Source: CAZEQK01 sp964514395
GTDB taxonomy: Bacteria > Bacillota > Bacilli > Tepidibacillales > Tepidibacillaceae
Length of the DNA: 29,606 nucleotides
Reading direction: 5' to 3'
Assembly (NCBI GenBank): GCA_964514395.1
Contig: CAZEQK010000040.1
Coordinates: forward strand, 1-29,606
In this document: positions 16,883 to 25,930 of the stretch, one piece after another
Layout of the letters: each line of letters starts with the position of its first letter
Numbering within the stretch: position 1 is the stretch's first letter
The notes under the pieces: model-generated
Told to the model about the DNA's origin: nothing
The model's database searches: none
The model's input: the letters and a program-made list of their open reading frames with translations, nothing else
Translations under genes and position numbers: made by a program

Positions 16883-19800
16883 TTGAGTCTACTAGAAAAC
16901 TTTACAGAAGAGCTACTTGAAAAGGCTGCAATAGAGATTTTAGATGAGCTTGGCTATGAGTATCGATTTGGACCAGATATAGCTTATGATGGAGAGGCAC
17001 CAGAGCGAACGGATTATAAAGAAGTGATTCTAGTAAATATAGTAAAAGAAGCACTTTTTAGAATTAACAAGCATATACCTAGAGCTGCATTAGAAGATGC
17101 TTTTAGACAAGTTATTACATTCAATAGTCCATCTTTAGTAGAAAACAATCATTATTTTCATAAGCTTCTAACAGAAGGAATTGAAGTTACTTTTAAGGAA
17201 AAGGATTTAATCAGAACAAAAAATGCTTATTTAATAGATTTTGAGAATATTGATAACAATGAATTTCTAGTTGTGAACCAATTTACCATTCTAGGTATTG
17301 AGAACAGAAGACCAGACCTTATTCTCTTTATTAATGGCATTCCACTTGTTGTGGTTGAATTAAAGTCAGCATCAGATGAAGATGTAGGAATAGAAAATGC
17401 CTATCATCAAATCCAAACCTATAAGAAAGATATTGAGCACCTTTTCCATTACAATGCATTTTGTATTATATCTGATGGGATCAATGCAAAGGCAGGAACC
17501 ATTACCTCAGATTTAGAACGTTTCATGAACTGGAGAAGTGAAGATGGGGAAAACATAGCCCCTCTAAACATTCCTCAATATGAGACATTATTTAGAGGAA
17601 TGCTATCAAAAGAAAGAGTGCTTGATGTTATTTCTAATTTTCTTCTTTTCCAAGAATCTACTTCTAGTGATTATGATAGTAATGGGAAAAAGTTAGGAGA
17701 TAAAAAATCCCTTATTAAAATACTAGCTGCTTATCATCAGTATTTTGCTGTCAAAAAGGCAGTAAATAAAACGAAGTTGGCTACAAGTGAAACAGGAAAT
17801 AGAAAGATAGGGGTTATTTGGCATACTCAAGGTTCAGGCAAGAGTTTTTCTATGGTATTTTACACGGCAAAATTGGTAAAAGAATTAAACAACCCTACAA
17901 TAATCGTCATCACAGATAGAAATGATTTGGATGACCAGTTGTACACTACCTTTGCAAAATCAAAGGAAATTTTGCGACAAGAGCCAAAACAAGCTCATGT
18001 AAGAAAATTAACAGAGGAACAAAAGAAAGCTCAAGCAAAAGATAACTCAAGAGAAGTCAATGGGCTATATGACCTCCTTAATGAACGGGAATCAGGCGGA
18101 ATTATATTTACAACCATTCAAAAGTTCATGCCTGAAGAAGGAGAAATGCCTGTATTAACTGATCGTAAAAATGTGATTATTATTGCTGACGAAGCTCATC
18201 GAAGTCAATATGGCTTAGATGCAAAGACAAATATGAAAACTGGCGATGTGAAGTATGGATATGCCAAATATATGAGAGATGCACTTCCTAATGCTTCCTA
18301 TATAGGTTTCACAGGAACACCAATCGAGTTTGATGATAAGTCCACACCAGCGGTATTTGGAGATTATATTGATATCTATGATATGACAAGAGCGGTAGAA
18401 GATAAGGCAACAGTAAAAATATATTATGAAAACAGAATTATTAAGTTAGAAGCAGATGAAAATGTTTTGAAGGAATTAGATGAAGAATTCGCAGATATAA
18501 CAGAAGGTCAAGAGGAAACGGATAGAGAAAAGAATAAAGCGAAATGGTCACGGATGGAAGCTATCGTTGGTTCCCCCAATCGTATTAAGAAATTAGCAGA
18601 AGATATTGTTAAACACTATGAAACAAAAGCAGAAGTAATGGACGGAAAAGCAATGATAGTAACCATGAGCCGAAGAATCGCTGTGAATCTATATGATGCT
18701 ATCACAACCATAAGACCAGAGTGGCATAGTGATGATGTAACCAAAGGAAAAATAAAGGTTGTCATGACAGGAAGCGCAGCGGACGAAGAAAAACTTCAAA
18801 AACACGTTGGTGGTAAGCAAAGACGAGATACCTTAGCCAATCGAATGAAGAATAATAATGATGAACTTAAGATTGTTATTGTTAGAGATATGTGGCTTAC
18901 TGGCTTTGATGTACCTTCGATGCACACGATGTATATTGATAAGCCAATGAAAGGGCATAATCTTATGCAGGCGATTGCTCGTGTAAACAGGGTTTTCAAA
19001 GACAAAGAGGGTGGCGTTGTTGTTGATTATATCGGTATTCTAGAAAACTTGAAAAAAGCACTAAAAGAATATACTGATAGTGATAAGAAGAATACAGGTA
19101 TAGATACTTCAGCAGCCATTGCCATCATGCTTGAGAAACTGGAAATCCTTAGGGGTATGTTCCATGGATTAGATTATTCAGATTACATGGGGCAATCACA
19201 AGCAAAACGTATGCGAGCTATTACAACAGGAATGGATTTTGTTCTATCTAAAGATGAAAAAGAGCAAAAAGATTTCAAACTAGTCGCAACTGAACTTGGA
19301 AAAGCTCATGGTCTCTGTGCCGCTTCAGAAGACGCCAAGGCAATCGCTCTCGATATTAGTTATTTTAAAGCTGTAAAAGCAAGTTTGGTAAAGCTTGAGA
19401 CAAAAGGCAAAAAAGCATTATCAAAAGCTGAAATTGAACAACGAATAAACCAAATGCTTGAAAGATCCATTATTTCCGAGGAGGTAATTGATGTTTTTGA
19501 AGCAATGGGATTAAAACAACCTGATGTATCCATACTTGATGAGGAATTCTTAGAAGAAGTAAAACAACTAAAAACTAAAAATCTAGCCTTAGAGATGTTG
19601 AAAAAACTTCTAGAAGGGGAAATCAAGGTAATGGAACGAAGCAATCTTGTAAAATCTGAGCTGTTCTCTGAAAAGTTAAAGAAAGCCTTAAACAAATACA
19701 AAAACCAAGCAATCACAAATGCAGAAGTAATAGAAGAACTGATTAGAATGGCAAAAGAAATTAAGAAGATGCATGAAGAAGAAGAGGAACTAGGACTTAA

Positions 19801-20140
19801 CAAAGATGAGATTGCATTTTATTATGCTCTTGCCAAAGATGAAGTTGCTAGAGAATTTTATGATGATGAGACTCTAAAGAAAATTGCACAGGAGTTAACG
19901 GACTCTATTCGACGTAACGTTACCATTGACTTCAATGTAAGAACTCAAGCACAAGCAACCATGAGAAAAACAATTAGAAGACTCCTTAAAAAATATGATT
20001 ATCCACCAGAACAAGCAAGAGAAGCATTAAATGTTGTAATGAAACAGGTTGAACTAATGTGCAGCAATGAGGCGTCAACATATGAACAGGTGATGGACAC
20101 TCCACTAGCAGCAGAAGGAAGAAGAGAATATAATAGTTAA
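16883..20140 (+). CDS. hsdR: type I restriction subunit HsdR
   Basis: This is the ATP-dependent translocase and nuclease of the type I complex, 1085 aa, full length. The start is TTG with AGGGGG about 7 bases upstream. The N-terminal nuclease core is visible as RPDLILFINGIPLVVVELKS (D at about 145, ExK at about 159-161). Helicase motifs follow: Walker A WHTQGSGKS (about 315-323), DEAH box IIADEAHRSQ (about 434), GFTGTPIE (about 472), and motif VI-like QAIARVNRVF later. The C-terminal helical part binds the methylase core. A gap of 151 bases without features separates it from hsdS. With hsdM split, this subunit should have no working partner, unless the element excises or another HsdM in the cell supplies it. 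Confidence 0.95.
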   Translation: MSLLENFTEELLEKAAIEILDELGYEYRFGPDIAYDGEAPERTDYKEVILVNIVKEALFRINKHIPRAALEDAFRQVITFNSPSLVENNHYFHKLLTEGIEVTFKEKDLIRTKNAYLIDFENIDNNEFLVVNQFTILGIENRRPDLILFINGIPLVVVELKSASDEDVGIENAYHQIQTYKKDIEHLFHYNAFCIISDGINAKAGTITSDLERFMNWRSEDGENIAPLNIPQYETLFRGMLSKERVLDVISNFLLFQESTSSDYDSNGKKLGDKKSLIKILAAYHQYFAVKKAVNKTKLATSETGNRKIGVIWHTQGSGKSFSMVFYTAKLVKELNNPTIIVITDRNDLDDQLYTTFAKSKEILRQEPKQAHVRKLTEEQKKAQAKDNSREVNGLYDLLNERESGGIIFTTIQKFMPEEGEMPVLTDRKNVIIIADEAHRSQYGLDAKTNMKTGDVKYGYAKYMRDALPNASYIGFTGTPIEFDDKSTPAVFGDYIDIYDMTRAVEDKATVKIYYENRIIKLEADENVLKELDEEFADITEGQEETDREKNKAKWSRMEAIVGSPNRIKKLAEDIVKHYETKAEVMDGKAMIVTMSRRIAVNLYDAITTIRPEWHSDDVTKGKIKVVMTGSAADEEKLQKHVGGKQRRDTLANRMKNNNDELKIVIVRDMWLTGFDVPSMHTMYIDKPMKGHNLMQAIARVNRVFKDKEGGVVVDYIGILENLKKALKEYTDSDKKNTGIDTSAAIAIMLEKLEILRGMFHGLDYSDYMGQSQAKRMRAITTGMDFVLSKDEKEQKDFKLVATELGKAHGLCAASEDAKAIALDISYFKAVKASLVKLETKGKKALSKAEIEQRINQMLERSIISEEVIDVFEAMGLKQPDVSILDEEFLEEVKQLKTKNLALEMLKKLLEGEIKVMERSNLVKSELFSEKLKKALNKYKNQAITNAEVIEELIRMAKEIKKMHEEEEELGLNKDEIAFYYALAKDEVAREFYDDETLKKIAQELTDSIRRNVTIDFNVRTQAQATMRKTIRRLLKKYDYPPEQAREALNVVMKQVELMCSNEASTYEQVMDTPLAAEGRREYNS

Positions 20141-20207
20141 GGTAAATCAAAAGCTTCAATCATATAACAAATTAGGTTATCGTGTTCATTTATATATCTG
20201 ATTATTC

Positions 20208-20237
20208 TTGACTTTATTTTTGTTGTGATACGATAAT
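20208..20237 (+). promoter_or_regulatory. possible promoter between hsdR and abi gene
   Basis: TTGACT (20208-20213), an 18-base spacer and GATAAT (20232-20237). Transcription from it would run into the terminator-like hairpin at 20272-20302 before reaching the next gene. Confidence 0.4.
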
Positions 20238-20271
20238 AGATGTATAAAACAAAAAAATATTTCTTCTTAAG

Positions 20272-20302
20272 AGTCTGCGAAGCAATTATTCGCAGACTTT
20301 TT
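20272..20302 (+). terminator. rho-independent terminator
   Basis: A perfect 9-bp stem (AGTCTGCGA at 20272-20280 with TCGCAGACT at 20290-20298) and a T run. It can end the hsd transcript. It also lies within the leader of the next gene if the promoter at 20208 is real. Confidence 0.85.
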
Positions 20303-20343
20303 ATTTATGTTAAATCTAACTATTCAGAGGAGAGTAAAAGAAA

Positions 20344-21375
20344 ATGATTACAGATGTAACTAGAAATGAGATCATAGATATATTACTTTTAGGATTTGAC
20401 TATACAGATCAGATCATGAAAGAAGATCTATATGATAGAAAATATATGGAGAATATAAATGTTCATGTTCATATGAATTTCACGGGGAAACTTGATTTAA
20501 TTACTTTTCTAGATCGAGTTTACAATCTTAAAGAGATGCCAAGTACTGATCCAAGATTTGAAAATGCAAGGGGTGATATATGGCAACATACAATAAATAA
20601 TGATGATTGGGATATGGATTGGTTTATTGATTATGAGCCTTTTGGTTTAAGGGGAGGAACTGATGAACAATTTCTAGATTTCATTTCTCAAATTTTCCAT
20701 CCTGCAGTTAGAAGGGAAAATTCACCATGGGAGGAATACTTAAGAAAATTTAACGAACTATTAAAATTCGATGGGTATGAATTATATTGTATAAAGAAAA
20801 TATCAGGTAGAAACGTCTATTCCTATAGAAGAATCGCTACAGATAATATACACTTACAAGAACATATTGAAGAATTATCTAGTAAATTTAATTCATCTTA
20901 TATTGATACACAGTTGCAAATTATGATGAATTCTATTGAAAGTAATCCTTCTGATGCAATCGGCAAGGCTAAAGAATTATTGGAATCTTGTTGTATTACA
21001 ATACTTAATACAAAAGAAATCGAGATAAATAAAGATTGGTCAATACAGAGGTTAATGAAAGAGACATCTAAAGCATTGATGTTAACTCCCGAAGATATTG
21101 ATGATTCTAAAAAGGCAAGTGGTACGATAAAACAAATACTTGGAAATTTTGCTGCAATATCAAGTGGAATGGCGGAGTTAAGAAATTCTTATGGAAGTGG
21201 ACACGGTAAGAACGCCAAATTTCGTGGTTTATCTCAAAGACATGCAAGATTAGCAATAGGTTCCTCAATTACAGCAGTTAGGTTTATCTGGGATACTTTT
21301 CTTGGACAAGAAGAATTAAAGAATAGTGTCAAAGAAGTAAATCAACTTGAAGACGCCTCGGTTGCCAGAAGTTGA
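20344..21375 (+). CDS. abortive infection protein with C-terminal Abi_C/HEPN domain
   Basis: This protein has 343 aa, with GAGGAGAG before the ATG. The C-terminal half fits the abortive infection C-terminal (Abi_C) family: DAIGKAKELLESCC (about 204-217), a helical stretch with LTPED, then ELRNSYGSGHG (about 278-288), the R-x6-H signature of HEPN ribonucleases, and a final helix ARLAIGSSITAVRFIWDTF. The N-terminal half resembles the AbiJ-type N-terminal region that ends in a GYEL motif (FDGYELYC, about 143-150). Such proteins are thought to cleave RNA during phage infection and stop growth. The gene lies behind a type I system, typical of defence islands. Structured repeat copy A starts right after its stop codon. 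Confidence 0.75.
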   Translation: MITDVTRNEIIDILLLGFDYTDQIMKEDLYDRKYMENINVHVHMNFTGKLDLITFLDRVYNLKEMPSTDPRFENARGDIWQHTINNDDWDMDWFIDYEPFGLRGGTDEQFLDFISQIFHPAVRRENSPWEEYLRKFNELLKFDGYELYCIKKISGRNVYSYRRIATDNIHLQEHIEELSSKFNSSYIDTQLQIMMNSIESNPSDAIGKAKELLESCCITILNTKEIEINKDWSIQRLMKETSKALMLTPEDIDDSKKASGTIKQILGNFAAISSGMAELRNSYGSGHGKNAKFRGLSQRHARLAIGSSITAVRFIWDTFLGQEELKNSVKEVNQLEDASVARS

Positions 21376-21377
21376 TT

Positions 21378-21560
21378 CATAGGAGTGAAATCAGCGACAC
21401 ACCCCCTTTGTTTAACCGAGACGCCTCGACTTCGCCAAGAAAGGCATTTCTAGGCTCAGCCTTCGTCTGTAAGCTCAAGGGTGTCAGGGATACGAGTACT
21501 TAAATGAAATTAGTCGCAAATGCCGCGCCGTCCTAGCACGGAATGAAGTTGTAGCCTTAG
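21378..21560 (+). ncRNA. structured repeat, copy A (upstream of HEPN gene)
   Basis: This is a GC-richer block between two AT-rich genes, homologous along most of its length to copy B (about 24402-24590) and in part to copy C. Shared words with B include AAATCAG, CGACACA, TGTAAGCTCAAG and the end near AAGTT..CCTT..TGAG. Helices seen: ACACCC (21399-21404) with GGGTGT (21479-21484), and AGACG (21419-21423) with CGTCT (21464-21468). In the other copies the matching arms have different bases that still pair. The block ends about 12 bases before the ATG of the HEPN gene, so it could be a leader RNA or a separate small RNA. It matches no RNA family that I recognise. Confidence 0.55.
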
Positions 21561-21571
21561 TGAGGTGTAAA

Positions 21572-23518
21572 ATGGAGAGAATTAAATTTTATTCTGTAAA
21601 CGATATGTCGAGTGGTTATTATCTAAGAAAAATTGAAAAGCTTCTTAGACAATATCATGATGGGAAAAAAATTCAAGATATTAATGATATTATTGAACTA
21701 TATAATATCAATAAGTTTTTCGAAAATAAAATGCATCTAACTAATTGGACACTCGATGATATTAATTTTTACGAAAAAACAGCAAAATCGTATTTGGAAG
21801 TAATAGCTAGATTCATAAAATCGATAACTGACGATACTTTTCAAGAATTTTATAATGAGGTCGATAGATTCTATAAGGAAGACTTTTGGGAAGTAATTCA
21901 AAAGTTCAAAGCATACGAAAAAATTTCGATAGATAGATTTCGAGAGTTCATGAATAAATCAGACGTTTTGCTACATCAATTGCTGAAGTATAAAAGTATT
22001 ACTGAGCACTTTGGTGAAGTTATTAGGGATTATATGCTTAATGATTATACAGCGGCAGAATTATTGTTGGATAAATATGAAATGAAACATATTCATGAAA
22101 AAGAACCTTTATATCTTCCGAAAGAATTAAGTGTTTCAGATAAAGAAAATATTATCAATAATTACATTGATAGCGAAAATCCAAATTTAAATTATTTGCG
22201 TCTTATCTCCAATATCCAAAGTAGTAAGGATAAGCTTGAAATCTCTCCTAAAACTTTGTTGAAATCTAAAAAGAAAGCTGAAGAGCAAGACAGTAAATTC
22301 TTTAAAGAAAATCCAGGGATGCAAATAGAGACTAGCGTAGTATTTTCAAAATCTCAGGACAAAGAGATAGTAATTAAGGTAAATGGTCAATCGACAGATA
22401 TAACTTATGGTACAAAATGGTTTGAGAATAATACGGATTATCCAACCCTACTAAATAACTTTATTTATTTGTTTGAATTTGTAGATTTACAGATGAGATG
22501 TGCACTTGTTAGTAAATTTAATAATATGGGTGTTTTTGAGAGATTCTTATTAACATCATCGAGAAATGCATACCCAAAAGGAATAGCTTTTGACCAAATG
22601 AATATCTTGTCATTACTTCAAATGGTAGGATATTATAGGGAGTTATTTAGTATTGGTATTAGATTAGAAGAAATTATTGAATGGTTTTTTAAAGAATATC
22701 TTCCTGATGAATTTGGTGCACATAACTTCAGAGTCACAATGCCCTCACCTAATTCAACTTTTCTTGAGAAATGTACAAATATTATGCCAGCAATGGAGTC
22801 GATTCTAAAGCAATTCTCCTTATTTGTTGAGGAAGGGGAAATTGACTTTGAGTTGCTTGAAATTCGTTCAGAACATTTGATCTACAAAAACATACCATCC
22901 TTAGTAGATAAAAAGTATGTCTATGGTGTTGGAAAAGAATTTAATACAGCATGTTTTTTACTTTTTTCAGATCAGAGTAGATTGGCTTATAACGAAAAAG
23001 CAAGTAAATCTTATGATAACTTTTTCGAATTGGTTTCAAATGAGAAACTTAAACTAAACGACTATCCTGATTATAATATATCGAATATCAATTGGCTTCT
23101 TGAGCATCAATATTTATCGACTGATGCAGATGGATATATTATTTTTAGTGATACATTTCTTATCCTAATTCTAAAAGATTTATTTTTTAATGAGGTTATA
23201 AGTTATTGGAAATATCCAGCATCTAGGAGAAAAATCATGGATGAACTTGCAAAGAGAAATGTAATTGAATTTGGGAGTTCTCTATTTTCAAGACCAGAGC
23301 AAGATTATATAAACTATTTTCTGAACAAATCACAATTCAATAACGGATTAGATTTAAGAAACAAATATAGCCATACACAGCCAATAAGTGGTGATGAGGA
23401 GAAAATACATAATCAAAATTACATAATGTTTTTACGTTTATTTATAATAACGGTGATCAAAATTAATGATGATTTTTGCACATCAAATGAAATTCAAAAT
23501 GCAAATAAAGATATTTAA
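21572..23518 (+). CDS. large HEPN-motif protein, likely abortive infection
   Basis: This 648-aa protein starts at the ATG at 21572, since GAGGTG sits just upstream; an in-frame GTG at 21560 overlaps that site. I do not recognise the N-terminal 500 residues, which are helical and charged. The end carries GLDLRNKYSHTQP (R-x4-H at about residue 596-601), the HEPN ribonuclease signature, followed by a hydrophobic helix (FLRLFIITVIKI), as in DUF4209-type proteins. There is no signal peptide or membrane segment. It probably acts in the cytoplasm on RNA. Its position directly behind structured repeat A and near two other HEPN proteins supports a defence or toxin role; this is inference. Confidence 0.65.
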   Translation: MERIKFYSVNDMSSGYYLRKIEKLLRQYHDGKKIQDINDIIELYNINKFFENKMHLTNWTLDDINFYEKTAKSYLEVIARFIKSITDDTFQEFYNEVDRFYKEDFWEVIQKFKAYEKISIDRFREFMNKSDVLLHQLLKYKSITEHFGEVIRDYMLNDYTAAELLLDKYEMKHIHEKEPLYLPKELSVSDKENIINNYIDSENPNLNYLRLISNIQSSKDKLEISPKTLLKSKKKAEEQDSKFFKENPGMQIETSVVFSKSQDKEIVIKVNGQSTDITYGTKWFENNTDYPTLLNNFIYLFEFVDLQMRCALVSKFNNMGVFERFLLTSSRNAYPKGIAFDQMNILSLLQMVGYYRELFSIGIRLEEIIEWFFKEYLPDEFGAHNFRVTMPSPNSTFLEKCTNIMPAMESILKQFSLFVEEGEIDFELLEIRSEHLIYKNIPSLVDKKYVYGVGKEFNTACFLLFSDQSRLAYNEKASKSYDNFFELVSNEKLKLNDYPDYNISNINWLLEHQYLSTDADGYIIFSDTFLILILKDLFFNEVISYWKYPASRRKIMDELAKRNVIEFGSSLFSRPEQDYINYFLNKSQFNNGLDLRNKYSHTQPISGDEEKIHNQNYIMFLRLFIITVIKINDDFCTSNEIQNANKDI

Positions 23519-23647
23519 TTAATAATACACAGCTAAATAAGAGAACTTTAAGAATGGCTCGAATAACGAAGTTTGTTATAGTTGATAATCAAAAAACAGG
23601 AATACAGACCAATTTTGACCATCATTCTAAAAGAAAGAGGTTTTTTA

Positions 23648-23912
23648 ATGGAAGATATAGTTGCTTATCATCATACAAATAAAAAAGCTGCATTATAGAA
23701 TTTTAAAGGACAGAAAGATTATTGATGAGTCTTTACAGCGTATAAGAGATAGTATAGATTACAATGAGCAATTGAAGATTGCCAAAAATGAAGCGAAAAG
23801 AATTAAAAAACTTGGTTATGACGCTTATTTAGTAAAAGCTATTGGGAATAGAAAGGCGATTGTTTTTTTAAATTATCCTAAACCAATAAGATGGTTAACA
23901 TTTGATAAATAA
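23648..23912 (+). pseudogene. small protein gene with a probable +1 frameshift
   Basis: A strong AAAGAGG precedes the ATG at 23648, but that frame stops after 16 codons (TAG at 23696). The next frame is open from 23661 (TTG) to 23912 and encodes a well-formed charged protein (RIRDSIDYNEQLKIAKNEAK, then KKLGYDAYLVKAIGNRKAIV). The two frames meet at a run of six A (23681-23686). Removing one A gives a continuous 87-aa protein starting MEDIVAYHHTNKKLHYRIL. So this is either a recent indel, a sequence error in the run, or less likely a programmed +1 shift. The function is not recognised. Confidence 0.5.
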
Positions 23913-24250
23913 TCAACTTATAATATTCATTTTGGAAGGACTACCCTTATGGTCCCTTGGAGAACTACCAGTTAAACTCCAGTGAAGTATATAAAGGAGG
24001 GATGTCATATAATTAATAATGGCATTAAAAGTTTAATAAAGAACACTAGATTTTCGGGTATAACACTAAACATTGGTTTTATTGGACTGAACTTCGCTGG
24101 GGGTTCTTCCTAAGTGAATATATCAATAAGATTCATATAATTAAAATAATATTGATATCGGATGAGAAAGAGTTTGGAAAACAAACTTTACTTAATTTGT
24201 ATATTAAATAACTTTCAATGGTAGTAACAATTATTGCAAAAACAAATTTC
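23913..24250. other. non-coding stretch, no intact gene seen
   Basis: This AT-rich stretch has a ribosome-binding-like AAGGAGGG (23995-24002) followed only by very short frames, which suggests a decayed small gene. No RNA gene or clear repeat is visible. The structured DNA of the copy B region begins just after it. Confidence 0.4.
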
Positions 24251-24252
24251 AG

Positions 24253-24362
24253 AGACCGACGTCCTGTCGGTGTCTGAGCAGGTTGGCGATCAACATCATT
24301 TAACAGACTATCATCGCGGCGTCGAGCAGGGGAGCGGTTCATAGAAGTACTCTTTGATCGCC
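24253..24362. repeat. GC-rich hairpin and long-range inverted repeat
   Basis: AGACCGAC / GTCGGTGTCT (24253-24275, loop GTCCT) forms a compact hairpin. Downstream, GGCGATCAA (24285-24293) is an exact reverse complement of TTGATCGCC (24354-24362), enclosing another GC-rich stretch. The GC content is far above that of the flanks. It sits just upstream of structured repeat copy B and may be part of the same RNA or a second one. Confidence 0.45.
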
Positions 24363-24401
24363 CGAAGCGGACAAATCGAAGAAGCATTCTCACAATGAAG
24401 A

Positions 24402-24590
24402 AGCATAGAAGCAAAATCAGGCGACACAACCCTTTCGCTTACCGCGACTGTAAAGCCGAACCATATAAAAACCTTTTCTTGGGCTCGAACTTTACCTGTA
24501 AGCTCAAGAGCGTCAGAGATAGGGAACTTTATATGAAAGATAGCAAAATATAAGTTCAACCTTTGTTGAGATAAAGTGGAATTATTTTGG
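24402..24590 (+). ncRNA. structured repeat, copy B (upstream of zinc-finger HEPN gene)
   Basis: Homologous to copy A in the same order: CATAGAAGCAAAATCAG, GCGACACAACCC, TTTCTTGGGCTC, CTGTAAGCTCAAG, GTCAGAGATA and a tail like that of A. The position of helix AGACG/CGTCT in A is occupied by GTAAAG (24450-24455) and CTTTAC (24490-24495), a perfect helix with a different sequence, which argues for selection on RNA structure. The outer helix of A is not clearly kept here. The repeat ends about 12 bases before the ATG at 24603. Confidence 0.55.
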
Positions 24591-24602
24591 GGGTGAGTAT
24601 TA

Positions 24603-25754
24603 ATGCAAACAATGTCCTGTAAATGTGGTACTAATTTGTATTTAACAAAAGATGTATATAAAATTAAAAAGAATGACAAAGAATATAGTTTCTTTAATTG
24701 TTCAGTTCTTAAATGTCCTGATTGTGAATCAATATATTTGCCTTATTTTGCAAAACTGGCATGTGATCAAGTATTAAAAAGTATTGAGGAAGAAGAAATA
24801 AACATAACAGATTTTGATTTTGAAAAAATAAAGATGCATTATTTCGATGATGAATTTATAAATACTGATGTGAAATTTATTTATGATAGAGACGATTACT
24901 ATTTCTTACCTGGTTTATGGAGAGAATGGAACGCAGGATTTTTAACACCAGTATTTTTTAATATAGAAGTTCTTTTAAAATATAGTCATCACCCTGACTA
25001 TTCATTCGAACTAGGAGCAGATACTTACGGCAATATTTATAAAGGATCTGAACATTTAACTTCATTTGGTATTAATCGTAATGGAAAAGTTATTATGTGG
25101 CTAGGGGATATAGCTAAGTTAAATGTTGAAGAACAACACTATCTTCGATCTGAAAATATTAATTCTGACCATGATATTTCATCAGAATTTTATGATGGAC
25201 AAATAGATGTTATATGGGCAGAACCATCACAGGTAAACAGACTACTTAAAAAGAGACTTGAAGTTCACGAAAAGATAATTAATTCTTACTCTTTCTCATT
25301 AACCCAATTAGAGCCTGAGACAGTCAAAGCTGCTAAAAATGTCACTAAACTTTTGGTTAATACTGAACATGCTTTTTCGAATGTTATTATACCTTCAAAT
25401 ATGATTTTCGTTGAATCAATTAACTCAAAAAAAATTAAAAGAGACTTATTGAAAGATCTTCCTGATTTAAAAGTTGAAGGTTTGGGAGGATTAAAGTTAT
25501 TCCAAATGTGGTTAGAAAAAAGACTTAATATTAATAATGCTCATGAATTAGTATCACCACTGTTTATTTTATATGATTTTAGAATAGCAATGGCTCATCT
25601 TCAATCTGAAAAGACTAAGGATAAGTTGTTATCATCAGCTTGCGAAAGATTAGGATTAGAGCAAAGGAATAGAGACTACATCAAAATAACTGAATTAATT
25701 TTTGAAAAATTAGAGAATATGTATGATGAGATTTTAAGTAAGTTAGTAACATAA
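24603..25754 (+). CDS. zinc-finger protein with C-terminal HEPN motif
   Basis: This 383-aa protein has GGGGGTGAG before the ATG. The N-terminus carries a zinc-ribbon-like set of cysteines (SCKCG near residue 5-9 and KCPDCES near 37-43). A middle domain, which I do not recognise, contains FGINRNGKVIMWLGDI and LRSENINSDHDISSEF. Close to the end YDFRIAMAHLQ (R at about 327) gives the R-x4-H pattern of HEPN ribonucleases, embedded in helices. The zinc ribbon could recognise RNA or DNA of an invader. It is preceded by structured repeat B and followed by copy C. Role as a toxin or defence effector is inferred from motif and neighbourhood. Confidence 0.65.
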   Translation: MQTMSCKCGTNLYLTKDVYKIKKNDKEYSFFNCSVLKCPDCESIYLPYFAKLACDQVLKSIEEEEINITDFDFEKIKMHYFDDEFINTDVKFIYDRDDYYFLPGLWREWNAGFLTPVFFNIEVLLKYSHHPDYSFELGADTYGNIYKGSEHLTSFGINRNGKVIMWLGDIAKLNVEEQHYLRSENINSDHDISSEFYDGQIDVIWAEPSQVNRLLKKRLEVHEKIINSYSFSLTQLEPETVKAAKNVTKLLVNTEHAFSNVIIPSNMIFVESINSKKIKRDLLKDLPDLKVEGLGGLKLFQMWLEKRLNINNAHELVSPLFILYDFRIAMAHLQSEKTKDKLLSSACERLGLEQRNRDYIKITELIFEKLENMYDEILSKLVT

Positions 25755-25804
25755 AAATGCTACAATCATATAGGTATGGATCAGAAGGGCTATCCTTCAT
25801 ATTA

Positions 25805-25930
25805 CAATGCATCCCTACTTTGGCTTAGCAGTGAATTAATTTATTAGAAGTAAGCCTCGGCGAGACAACTCGACTTCGCTAAGAAAAGCATTCCTAGACT
25901 CATCATTCGTCTGTATATTTAAGGATGTAA
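25805..25930 (+). ncRNA. structured repeat, copy C
   Basis: Closely related to the central part of copy A: ACTCGACTTCGCTAAGAAAA, GCATTCCTAGACTCA and TTCGTCTGTA match A with scattered changes. The outer helix is CATCC (25810-25814) with GGATG (25923-25927), where A has CACCC with GGGTG, a compensated base-pair change. AGAC (25863-25866) pairs with GTCT (25909-25912). About 50 bases later only a 32-codon open frame follows, so this copy may have lost its HEPN gene. Confidence 0.5.

Noticed and set aside
23554..23682. 42-codon frame MARITKFVIVDNQ... upstream of the frameshifted small gene
   Set aside because: It has no good ribosome binding site and overlaps the better-supported start at 23648. 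It could be a decayed gene but cannot be supported.
24133..24679. Open frames on the minus strand across 24133-24679
   Set aside because: They run over the GC-rich structured blocks and into the zinc-finger gene, have no ribosome binding site and read as low-quality protein; the signal is explained by the RNA-like repeat.
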